Source: Bacteroidales bacterium UBA1392
GTDB taxonomy: Bacteria; Bacteroidota; Bacteroidia; Bacteroidales; UBA932
Length of the DNA stretch: 64,000 nt
Assembly: GCA_002305275.1 (NCBI GenBank)
Contig: DBQO01000037.1
Coordinates: forward strand, 8,130 to 72,129
Direction: 5' to 3'
Shown here: piece after piece, positions 52,607-59,510 of the stretch
Numbering within the stretch: the stretch's first letter is position 1
Layout: each line of letters opens with the position of its first letter
The notes under the pieces: generated by a model
Seen by the model: the letters and a program-made list of their open reading frames with translations, nothing else
What the model was told of the DNA's origin: nothing
Database searches by the model: none
Translations under genes and position numbers: made by a program

Positions 52607-52650
52607 AACTGATTAGATTTCGTATCTTTGAAAGATCGCAAACAGCTCAG
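52607..52650 (+). promoter_or_regulatory. Shared promoter-leader module, copy a
   Basis: The module GATTAGATTTCGTATCTTTG then ATCGCAAACAGCTCAG holds a -7 box TATCTTTG at 52623-52630. Further copies occur at about 54991, 56829, 57402 and, degenerate, 59341. This copy lies 58 bases before the LRR lipoprotein start. Confidence 0.65.
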
Positions 52651-52687
52651 TAAATTGTGAATACTTTGCACATATAGGGAAAGAAAC

Positions 52688-54931
52688 ATGAAAACTTTAT
52701 CAAAACTTAGCACGCTCATTGCATTCATTTTCACTATGGTGCTGACATCCTGCGAACAACCCATAATCACGCCGGTAAAGGAGAATTCAACCGAAGAAAT
52801 ATTATCTTTTATACAAAATACTTATAAGGTGGACTATATGGAAGCCCACGAAACTTATTATAAAATAGTATTCGACAATCCTACGCCATTTACACTCAAC
52901 AAAGAATACCCTGACGGAATCAAAGAGATAATTCTTCATCAAACGGATATTTACAGTATAAATGATGACAGTGTGAACATATCCATCGTCTTTCAGAACG
53001 GAAAGTCCGTTACATTGAGATACGCTCCATGGATCGACATAGAATTTAATCGTACAATTATTTCTTTTGGTGAACAGAAAAAACCCGAAACCTTATCATT
53101 CATTGTCAAAAAAAGCGATTATGAAATTGGTGAAATAAAAGTTGAAGGACACGAAGAATATGCCACTTGCGAAGTAACTTATGATAAGGAAAAAGGAAAA
53201 GGCACAATCCTCTTCACACCCATTACCGATGAATATTTCCAAATGACCATAAAACTTACCGTTTCACACGATAAAAGAAGTCGTTTTTGGAATCTTCCGA
53301 TGGTAAGAGCCAATTTCAAATTTGAAGACGGCACTACTGAAAAATCATTTGAATTTCCCGAATATCCGAGAATATTTGGTTTACAACTTGATAGATACGA
53401 CACTACGGTATTTACAGTAGTCCCGAAAAACAGTTCGGGTTGGTTGAAAGTTGAAGTTGATCACTATAAACTCAACAATGAAGACAAAACGAAAATATGT
53501 TTTACCTTCAATGAGAATATCGGAACTACCTTGCGCAGTGCCAAAATCGCTATAAAGAGCAATAGCACTGACAAGGAACTCGTTGTGAATATCTCACAGA
53601 TTGGCGACCAAATGGAAGGTTCATTCAAAAAAGGCTTATATGCTTTTTACAATGCATTAAACGGAAATCAATGGAGAAACAACGACAATTGGTTGTCCGA
53701 TAAACCTTATTACGAATGGCATGGCCTCAGGTATAATAGCGATTATGGTGAAGTTGACTGGAACGGAACGAAAATGACCGTTTACGGCGGAACTTATGAT
53801 AAATGGTTGTGGAGAACTGAAAATAATAACCTTCAGGGTGAAATCCCGATGGAATTTTGGCAGATAAGCAAGTATTTTACTTCAATTGAAATGACATACG
53901 ATTATTTGCCCACTTCCACCGTTCCTGCGTGTGTTTGGCATGAAAATTTGGAATTTCTCGTTCTTGATGGAACCCACATGAATGTACCGTTGACGGCAAA
54001 TATCACAAACGCCAAAAAATTGTTTTATCTCAGACTCCGTAACTGCAATATCGGAGAAATACCTGAATATCTTTGTGAATTGACTGACTTGAGATGGATT
54101 GATTTTTCTAACCCGGATCCTATAGATGATAAAATCAGACTTACAGGTCAAATACCAAGAAATATTGGAAAACTTAAAAATCTTGAATGTATCGATTTGA
54201 GTGAAAACCCTAAATTCAGCGGTACTATTCCTGACAGTTTTTATGAACTTCAAAATCTCCTTGTACTTGACATACAATACACAAATATCGGCGGAATGCT
54301 TTCGAGCAAAATAAAAAATCTAACCAAACTTTACCGATTCAAAATTGCTAACTGTGATTTTCAGGGAGAATGTCCCGAAGAAATTGGAAATTTGAAAGAA
54401 CTTCAGTTTTGGAATATAGAAAGAAACCGATTTTCAAAATTGCCTCAATTTACAAGATATCGTGGAAATAGAGTTAATTTTAAATACAGATGGCATTTGG
54501 GCGGATTTACTGTAACATATTTCCCATTACAAAGAAAATCCGATTTTCAGCGTCCTGACGATTATTTTTATTACGAACCTGTTGAAATTACGGTTAATGG
54601 AATAACTTATCAGGTAATGGCCTTAAGGTTCCGCTATGGGTACGAAAATTATCTTCCATTCCCCAAATGGGCTCAAATAAAGTGGGGTATGCGTCAATGG
54701 GATATAATACCTTATATTGATGGCAAATCAGGCGGCAAATATCCTGAATGGCCTTATGCCGATGATTTACAATATTCCGCTGAAGAATATTACTACGATG
54801 GTAAAGATTGGAGACACCCTAAACTTCAATATCCTGCCCGTGAATATGTTTTCGACGGTACGAATTGGATACATGATCCGACTTGTCCGTGGGATGCGGA
54901 AATCGACGATACCCGACAAGAACCACTGTAA
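52688..54931 (+). CDS. Large surface lipoprotein with BACON-like and leucine-rich repeat regions
   Basis: The 747-residue protein has lipobox MVLTSC (Cys22). Residues about 125-315 hold beta-sandwich, BACON-like segments (FIVKKSDYEIGEIKVEG; TTLRSAKIAIKSNSTDKELVVNISQIG is the typical BACON end, ISQ). Residues about 380-600 are leucine-rich repeats with the plant-type LxGxIPxxIGxLxNLxxLDLS pattern (LTGQIPRNIGKLKNLECIDL, FSGTIPDSFYELQNLLVLDI). A Tyr/Trp-rich tail ends with two copies of Y-Y/V-F/Y-DG-x-x-W. It is probably exposed on the outer membrane. The A-rich codon use differs from core genes, suggesting horizontal origin. Confidence 0.75.
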   Translation: MKTLSKLSTLIAFIFTMVLTSCEQPIITPVKENSTEEILSFIQNTYKVDYMEAHETYYKIVFDNPTPFTLNKEYPDGIKEIILHQTDIYSINDDSVNISIVFQNGKSVTLRYAPWIDIEFNRTIISFGEQKKPETLSFIVKKSDYEIGEIKVEGHEEYATCEVTYDKEKGKGTILFTPITDEYFQMTIKLTVSHDKRSRFWNLPMVRANFKFEDGTTEKSFEFPEYPRIFGLQLDRYDTTVFTVVPKNSSGWLKVEVDHYKLNNEDKTKICFTFNENIGTTLRSAKIAIKSNSTDKELVVNISQIGDQMEGSFKKGLYAFYNALNGNQWRNNDNWLSDKPYYEWHGLRYNSDYGEVDWNGTKMTVYGGTYDKWLWRTENNNLQGEIPMEFWQISKYFTSIEMTYDYLPTSTVPACVWHENLEFLVLDGTHMNVPLTANITNAKKLFYLRLRNCNIGEIPEYLCELTDLRWIDFSNPDPIDDKIRLTGQIPRNIGKLKNLECIDLSENPKFSGTIPDSFYELQNLLVLDIQYTNIGGMLSSKIKNLTKLYRFKIANCDFQGECPEEIGNLKELQFWNIERNRFSKLPQFTRYRGNRVNFKYRWHLGGFTVTYFPLQRKSDFQRPDDYFYYEPVEITVNGITYQVMALRFRYGYENYLPFPKWAQIKWGMRQWDIIPYIDGKSGGKYPEWPYADDLQYSAEEYYYDGKDWRHPKLQYPAREYVFDGTNWIHDPTCPWDAEIDDTRQEPL

Positions 54932-54990
54932 ACAGAACACAATCACTGGAATGGATGATAACGATTAATAAACATTAAAAAAATGCCACA

Positions 54991-55034
54991 AATTGTGAAC
55001 TGGCTAGATTTTGTATCTTTGACTTTCGGCAATG
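54991..55034 (+). promoter_or_regulatory. Shared promoter-leader module, copy b
   Basis: AATTGTGAACTGGCTAGATT and TTGTATCTTTGACTTTCGGC include the -7 box TATCTTTG at 55014-55021; the conserved TTGTGAA lies 18 bases before it. The 54932-55218 gap holds no solid gene: a 37-codon frame (ATG 55081) starting MPDEIRNKIAGAFGQ could be a remnant. It precedes the antitoxin gene by 198 bases. Confidence 0.55.
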
Positions 55035-55218
55035 ATGTTGTACGGTACTGCTCCGGAAAGAATTCAGCAAAGTCAACGACATGCCGGATGAAATCCGAAA
55101 TAAGATTGCCGGTGCGTTCGGTCAAAGATTTCGCATTATACTAAGAACAAACATTTCGGCCTCAAAACTTGCTGTATCAAACAATTATGTGTAAATTTGT
55201 AAATGGAAGAAACTCCAA

Positions 55219-55590
55219 ATGGTTAAAGAAGTTTCATCTAATTTAGACATGACATCACAGCAAAATCATAAACGACTGACTTTCCTTGATGACTGGGAAA
55301 AACACGCAGATTGTAAGTATCCCCGTTCGCTGCTTTGGGATTACAATATGGATAATCCTGACTGGGAAAAACTCTCAACAATAGCGGTTCTCCGCGTCCT
55401 TGAACTTGGCAGAAAAGAAGACTACTACGCGCTGTACAACATCTACGGAGGGCCACAGAAAGTCGCTGAAATTGTCAAAAAAATCCCCTCAATGAACCCT
55501 AAAGAGGCAAATTGGGCCTCACTATTATTCGGCATAGATAAGGAAAAAATGTTATGTTACAAAAGGAAACAGTCGAGGAAGGCACTTTAA
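55219..55590 (+). CDS. Probable antitoxin, DUF6922-like (partner of AbiEii-type toxin)
   Basis: The 123-residue product has a central segment CKYPRSLLWDYNMDNPDWEKLSTIAVLRVLELGRKEDYYALYNIYG (in parts: YPRSLLWDYNMDNPDWEKL), which matches the 'SLFWDVD...LDWEK...VIERVLERG' pattern of DUF6922-like proteins encoded before nucleotidyltransferase toxins in Bacteroidota, and a tail NPKEANWASLLFGI. The start may be ATG 55219 or 55249. Its 3' end overlaps the toxin start by 37 bases, the usual antitoxin-first arrangement. It is probably the antitoxin; the mode of action is not known to me. Confidence 0.7.
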   Translation: MVKEVSSNLDMTSQQNHKRLTFLDDWEKHADCKYPRSLLWDYNMDNPDWEKLSTIAVLRVLELGRKEDYYALYNIYGGPQKVAEIVKKIPSMNPKEANWASLLFGIDKEKMLCYKRKQSRKAL

Positions 55591-56213
55591 AACTACTAAA
55601 AAGGTTAATGGAAGACGAGAAACTCTCTAGTTTCAACCTCGTTGGTGGTACAGCGCTTGCGCTTCAGATTGGGCATAGGAAAAGTGTAGACCTTGATCTT
55701 TTCACCGAACAAGATTTCGACTTCCTTTCCCTTATGCATTATCTCCAAGATGAATATGGCTTCATAACCAGAAAATATGGTACTAATACTCTAATTGGAA
55801 CAATCAAAACAACGAAAAGTGAAATTAAGGTAGATTTTATAAAGACAATTGGTCACCATACGCTTCCCATAATCACTAAGGGAGGAATAAGACTATTGGA
55901 CTTTAGGGACATTGCCGCCATGAAACTACTGGCCATATCCTCAGACGGTGCCAGAATGAAGGACTTTATAGATATTGCGTTCCTTTCAAAACACGAATCA
56001 CTCAAGGAGATGCTTGATACGTTCTCCAAATTCTATGGAATAGACGATACAATACATGTCATAAAAAGCCTCACGTTCTTTGACGACATAACTAACCTCG
56101 AATCAATTGACCTTATCGGCTCTAAACTAAACTGGGAATTCATCAAAACCAGGTTAATACAAATGGCCCACATGCCAAATCGTCGATTCAATTCCTACCC
56201 GGTTGATTCCTAG
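55554..56213 (+). CDS. AbiEii/AbiGii-type nucleotidyltransferase toxin
   Basis: The 219-residue product has the nucleotidyltransferase signature of AbiEii toxins: NLVGGTALALQIGHRKSVDLDLF at residues 28-50, with the G-G-(S/T) loop and the D46-x-D48 metal pair, and the downstream TKSEIKVDFIKT third acidic region. The later Lys and Arg-rich helix KLLAISSDGARMKDFIDIAFL is the helical C-domain. Members (including MenT) transfer nucleotides to tRNA and halt growth; some give phage abortive infection. It pairs with the overlapping antitoxin gene. Confidence 0.85.
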   Translation: MLQKETVEEGTLKLLKRLMEDEKLSSFNLVGGTALALQIGHRKSVDLDLFTEQDFDFLSLMHYLQDEYGFITRKYGTNTLIGTIKTTKSEIKVDFIKTIGHHTLPIITKGGIRLLDFRDIAAMKLLAISSDGARMKDFIDIAFLSKHESLKEMLDTFSKFYGIDDTIHVIKSLTFFDDITNLESIDLIGSKLNWEFIKTRLIQMAHMPNRRFNSYPVDS

Positions 56214-56309
56214 ATTTTGTTTACCACTAATATTTCTAAACAGATACTTCGTTTCCGTTTCGAAAGAAACCGGCAGCTATAAAAGAATGAAAGAGGTTGA
56301 GAAGAGAGG

Positions 56310-56456
56310 TTACACTCCATTGGGGTGATCTTTGCACCATTTTATGAAGCTCACCACCCTACGAATGGCCAAGTATGTAATGATTATGGTAAATGTTGTA
56401 AGAAACGGCCCTGCTGCAACAATAAGGTCAACTATATTGGATAGAAACTCGCGCAT
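56310..56456 (-). CDS. 48-residue single-helix membrane peptide (copy 2)
   Basis: ATG at 56454-56456 to TAA at 56310. The product starts MREFLSNIVDLIVAAGPFLT and ends WCKDHPNGV. It is 73% identical to copy 1 over 48 residues. The same 3' flanking block (AACCTCTTTCATTCTT on the minus strand) is conserved. The -7 box TATGTTTG (56464-56471) lies 7 bases before the ATG, exactly as in copy 1, with ATTG 19 bases upstream. It is divergent from the 62-base RNA-like repeat at 56592. Function unknown; a type I toxin-like membrane peptide is one possibility. Confidence 0.7.
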   Translation of the reverse strand: MREFLSNIVDLIVAAGPFLTTFTIIITYLAIRRVVSFIKWCKDHPNGV

Positions 56457-56578
56457 AACAGTACAAACATATCATTTTTTTTCAAAATATCAATATAAAA
56501 ACAAAAGAATCTATAACATCTATCCTAAACAATTTCCTCAAAATTTGCAATAAAAAGACCTGTATTTAAATATTATAT

Positions 56579-56653
56579 TATATTTGTACTTGAAAGCATC
56601 GGACGAGTGGCCACACCTTGCAAACAAGCATAAGACGGCGCCCCGATGCTTTT
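56579..56653 (+). ncRNA. Candidate small RNA / terminator repeat, copy 1 (62-base perfect repeat)
   Basis: 56592-56653 is identical at all 62 positions to 59375-59436. It has a 10-bp closing stem AAAGCATCGG / CCGATGCTTT and an inner CTTG-CAAA-CAAG hairpin, and ends in T-run. TATATTTG at 56579-56586 is a -7 box 6 bases before the repeat, so transcription could start on its first bases. No coding frame. The 56654-56828 stretch after it has no gene. Confidence 0.55.
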
Positions 56654-56828
56654 ATTATTTGGGTTTGTTCGCGCATAGGGAGCAAAAAAAGAAAGATTGA
56701 GAACCTCCCGTAATGCCCCGTAAGGGGCATCTATGAGCGGCCGCACAATCTTTCTGTGACAAATTTAATAATATTATTTTATAAAGAGATAAAATTGTTG
56801 CTCAAGGTATCAATAAGCAAGTCCCTTT

Positions 56829-56875
56829 TTGAATTGGCTAAATTTCGTATCTTTGATATATCGCAAACAGCTCAG
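56829..56875 (+). promoter_or_regulatory. Shared promoter-leader module, copy c (antisense-facing)
   Basis: TTGAATTGGCTAAATTTCG, -7 box TATCTTTG at 56848-56855, then ATATCGCAAACAGCTCAG. It points into the 3' end of the minus-strand gene at 56898-57170 and has no plus-strand gene behind it, so it is either an orphan promoter or drives an antisense RNA. Confidence 0.6.
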
Positions 56876-56897
56876 ATGTAGATGTAATTGCTAAAAT

Positions 56898-57170
56898 TTA
56901 AGGATCTAATCTCTCGTAAAGCTCCTGAAACCAAGTTCCATCGTCCATTGCCCCATACTTATCAGAAAGAGCCGGAAATAGGTTTTTCAGATATTCTGCA
57001 AATGCATGTTTGATTTCTTTGCCTTTATAGAGCCGAGATTCGTAAAAATCGTGCGCAAATTTTTTCTCGTAATACCAGAACATGTATTGATCTCGCTTGG
57101 TGTCCTGATTGTATGGGCACTCAGTTTCACCTTTGTAAAATTTACAGAGTTCCTTTAATTCAATATTCAT
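56898..57170 (-). CDS. Hypothetical cytoplasmic protein, 90 residues
   Basis: The product begins MNIELKELCKFYKGETECPY and has a helical, aromatic body (FWYYEKKFAHDFYESRLY, FAEYLKNLFPALSDKYG) with a Cys pair (C9, C18). Short proteins of the form 'ELC-YYKGE-ECPY ... FWxYE' are common in Bacteroidales genomes in my general knowledge and unassigned. The start lies 2 bases after the stop of a small upstream frame on the same strand, as in an operon. Confidence 0.6.
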   Translation of the reverse strand: MNIELKELCKFYKGETECPYNQDTKRDQYMFWYYEKKFAHDFYESRLYKGKEIKHAFAEYLKNLFPALSDKYGAMDDGTWFQELYERLDP

Positions 57171-57172
57171 AA

Positions 57173-57313
57173 CTATGCGTTGTTTTTATTTTTTTTGTAG
57201 AACAGATATACAACATCTTGCATCTCGTCAGACAGATAGCTTAGTGCAAATTTACTAATTTCTGACAGGACTTTCCATATAGCTTCTGCAATAGACCCAA
57301 CAATGGCTCCCAA
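57173..57313 (-). pseudogene. Degenerate or atypically started small gene upstream of the 90-residue protein
   Basis: A protein-like frame (LGAIVGSIAEAIWKVLSEIS, then a charged helix ending KKNKNNA) ends in TAG at 57173-57175, 2 bases before the ATG of the next gene. It has no ATG except near its C-terminus. In-frame upstream are ATG GAG CTG CCA then TGA, GGG, TGA. So it is either a broken gene with two stop codons, a TTG-started 46-residue protein, or a frameshifted longer one. The remainder of the gap to 57400 shows nothing else. Confidence 0.4.
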
Positions 57314-57401
57314 AGTGTAGCGCCACAGGACTCACCCTCATGGCAGCTCCATTGCCACTGCTAAAATACGGCTTAGGCCTCGATAAGTTAAGCCAATAGG
57401 C

Positions 57402-57447
57402 GTTGTGAATTGACTAAATTGTTGTATCTTTGACATATCGCAAACAG
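57402..57447 (+). promoter_or_regulatory. Shared promoter-leader module, copy d
   Basis: GTTGTGAATTGACTAAATTG, then -7 box TATCTTTG at 57425-57432, then ACATATCGCAAACAG. TTG lies 19 bases before the -7 box, a good -33 spacing. It precedes the HsdR-N-like gene by 48 bases. Confidence 0.65.
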
Positions 57448-57494
57448 CCTTATAGATTATTAGATAAATCAATAACAAATAACATTATATCGCA

Positions 57495-58562
57495 ATGGAC
57501 TTTAAAGATCTTATTACACAGCTTGGTCAGCGCGCTGAAGAGCTGAAGGAGCATATGCCTACTGAGGAGGCTACTAAAAATGCCCTTATTATGCCTATGA
57601 TAGCAGCTTTAGGCTACAATGTTTTTAACCCCACGGAAGTGCTTCCAGAGTTCACGTGCGATATTGGCACTAAAAAAGGCGAAAAAATAGACTATGCTAT
57701 AATGCAGGACGGCAAGCCTGTTATTCTCATAGAGTGTAAGCACTGGCAGCAAGACCTAACACTACACGACAATCAACTGTTGCGCTATTTTAATGTGTCA
57801 TCTGCAAAGTTCGGCATACTTACTAATGGTCTTAAGTACCGATTTTATACCGACCTGCAAGAGCCTAATAAAATGGATGAGGTACCATTTCTTGAAATCA
57901 ACATCCAAGAGTTAACCGATGGTAAAATCGAAGAGCTGAAGAAATTCCACAAGTCTTATTTCGATGTCGATAATGTTCTTAATACGGCAAGCGAGTTAAA
58001 GTATCTTGGTGAGTTCAGAAATGTCATTCATTCTGAATTTCAAAAACCTAGTGCCGATTTCGTGCGTTTCATGGCAAAACAATTTTACCACGGTGTGCTC
58101 ACCCAGCGCGTTATGGATGAGTTAACTCCGCTCCTCAAGCGTTCTATTGATGCATATATAAACAATCTTATTTCTGATCGCCTTAAAGTAGCAATGCAAA
58201 ACGAAAAGGCAGAAGAAGAAAAAGATGAAGAAAAGGCTCAGAAAGGAGAAACACAAGCGGCAGAAGTAGTTACCACTGAAGAAGAAATGGAAGGCTATTA
58301 TATTATTAAAGCAATATTAAGTCGCATAATCAATCCAACCCGTATATCATATAGAGATCGTAAAGATTACTTTGCAATAATTCTTGATGATAAAGTGAAT
58401 AAGACTATTTGTCGGTTGCGCTTTAATTATGCATCAATTCGCCGTGTATCATTTAATTGGAAAGATCGGCCCGAAGAATCCATTGACCTGCCGAATGGCG
58501 ATATAAATGAGATTTATAAGTATGAAAGTACTCTTATCGAACTTGCTAAAATGTACGAATAG
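57495..58562 (+). CDS. Orphan nuclease-domain protein (type I restriction HsdR N-terminal-like)
   Basis: The 355-residue protein has the HsdR_N / PD-(D/E)XK pattern: EEATKNALIMPMIAALGYN, D66 in GEKIDYAI and E80-C-K82 in VILIECKHW, then LRYFNVSSAKFGILTNGLKY. A charged linker (about 228-262, KAEEEKDEEKAQKGE) leads to a C-terminal beta-rich domain (about 265-355, GYYIIKAILSRIINPTRISYRDRKDYFAIIL). No helicase motor, methylase or specificity subunit lies nearby, so it is not a complete type I system. Stand-alone proteins of this architecture are widespread; a defence role is possible but unproven. Confidence 0.8.
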   Translation: MDFKDLITQLGQRAEELKEHMPTEEATKNALIMPMIAALGYNVFNPTEVLPEFTCDIGTKKGEKIDYAIMQDGKPVILIECKHWQQDLTLHDNQLLRYFNVSSAKFGILTNGLKYRFYTDLQEPNKMDEVPFLEINIQELTDGKIEELKKFHKSYFDVDNVLNTASELKYLGEFRNVIHSEFQKPSADFVRFMAKQFYHGVLTQRVMDELTPLLKRSIDAYINNLISDRLKVAMQNEKAEEEKDEEKAQKGETQAAEVVTTEEEMEGYYIIKAILSRIINPTRISYRDRKDYFAIILDDKVNKTICRLRFNYASIRRVSFNWKDRPEESIDLPNGDINEIYKYESTLIELAKMYE

Positions 58563-58761
58563 CAACAATTAAAAATAGTGTAAGAATTCCGTAAGGAATC
58601 ACAGAATTTCCCATTCTTTGAGAATCTGATATGGAGCTACTATAGTTTATAATATGACCTTAAATTTCAGATACTATCCTTTACCCTTTGATGATAGAAT
58701 GGACTAATATATATACTGTATATCAAGTACTTATTTGTATGTCTGTTAAAAATTTTGAATA

Positions 58762-59076
58762 ATGAAAAAGATTATGATTTTACTCTTCAGTTTGCTTGTT
58801 TTAGTAAGCTGTGCAAAAGAGAGCAGAAGTGTAACTGTTACCAACCTTAGTGGTATAGATTGGTATCAAACTCAGGTTTGGTTTGTAACCAACATAGACG
58901 AACTGGATGGCTATACTGAAGTAGGAACTGTTGAAATTGGGAGTTCTTGTAAGGTAAGAACTGATTGTCCTATGCTTTATATTTCTGCAAAAGATAATAA
59001 TGGTAAGATGATTATGTCTCACAAAAAGAGCATACTCTACTCTGAAGTAACAATACATAAGTCAGATTTATATTAA
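58762..59076 (+). CDS. Small lipoprotein, unknown function
   Basis: The 104-residue product has lipobox LVLVSC (Cys17) and a short beta-rich body (VTVTNLSGIDWYQTQVWF, TVEIGSSCKVRTDCPMLYI, EVTIHKSDLY) with a Cys pair that could form a disulfide. The 'V-N-SG-D' start resembles small beta-sandwich surface lipoproteins. No family is recognised. It is 200 bases downstream of the HsdR-N-like gene, with an AT-rich gap in between and no shared-operon sign. Confidence 0.65.
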   Translation: MKKIMILLFSLLVLVSCAKESRSVTVTNLSGIDWYQTQVWFVTNIDELDGYTEVGTVEIGSSCKVRTDCPMLYISAKDNNGKMIMSHKKSILYSEVTIHKSDLY

Positions 59077-59340
59077 CAAGAATAAACAATACTAATAAAT
59101 AATATAAGCAATTAAAGAGGGAGAGATACTAACGGATAGTATCAACACTATTATGGAAAGATTCAAAGCTTATTATTAGTTAGAGGGCAACGATCATTTT
59201 GAGACATCGTGTTGGTCTATATGACACTCCAACAGATCAACAAACTCTTATGGAGCAATGGTTTCGAAGCAAATAGAATATACGGTGGACATATAGCAAA
59301 TTTAGATTCTGACAGTTGATAATAAATGAACACAGACTTG
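59077..59340. other. Gene-poor stretch with a possible gene remnant
   Basis: A 32-codon frame (ATG 59221 to TGA) reads MTLQQINKLLWSNGFEANRI then YGGHIANLDSDS; 'LL--GFE-xxIYGG' resembles the end of class I methyltransferases, so a decayed gene tail is possible. I see no other feature. Confidence 0.3.
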
Positions 59341-59436
59341 TGCATTACCTAAATTTTTGTATTTCCTAGATATCGAAAGCATCGGACGAGTGGCCACACC
59401 TTGCAAACAAGCATAAGACGGCGCCCCGATGCTTTT
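59341..59436 (+). ncRNA. Candidate small RNA / terminator repeat, copy 2 (with degenerate promoter module e)
   Basis: 59375-59436 is the second perfect copy of the 62-base repeat; here the T-run is TTTTTT, giving a strong rho-independent terminator shape. Upstream, 59341-59374 aligns to the shared promoter-leader module (GTGCATTACCTAAATTTTTG, ATATCG) but its -7 box is damaged (TATTTCCT in place of TATCTTTG). Confidence 0.5.
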
Positions 59437-59439
59437 TTC

Positions 59440-59483
59440 TTACACCACGCACCCCGAACCACGTAACCCGTAACACTCAGAAC
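59440..59483. repeat. Low-complexity ACC/CGTAACCC tract
   Basis: CACCACGCACCCCGAACCACGTAACCCGTAACACTCAGAACT is A/C-rich with near-repeats (quoted parts: CACGTAACCCGTAACAC). Its complement resembles the GAGTGTGG tract behind pckA at 12344. It lies between a terminator and the DMT gene promoter. Confidence 0.4.
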
Positions 59484-59493
59484 TAAAAATAAC

Positions 59494-59501
59494 TATCTTT
59501 G
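59494..59501 (+). promoter_or_regulatory. Predicted -7 box of the DMT transporter gene
   Basis: TATCTTTG ends 9 bases before the ATG at 59511, so the mRNA leader would be very short. No TTTG -33 box is seen. Confidence 0.45.
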
Positions 59502-59510
59502 CCGCCTGTT

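Noticed and set aside
56592..56653. attC-like integron recombination site
   Set aside because: The two 62-base copies have inverted arms, but the R'/R'' core triplets (GTTRRRY / RYYYAAC) are absent and no integron integrase is in the window.
57330..57350. Selenocysteine or recoded UGA codons in the 57173 frame
   Set aside because: There is no Sec machinery or SECIS-like hairpin seen, and two UGA codons separated by one Gly codon fit simple decay better.
59221..59319. A functional methyltransferase gene
   Set aside because: Only about 32 codons resemble a methyltransferase tail; upstream in-frame stop codons follow closely, so at most it is a remnant.
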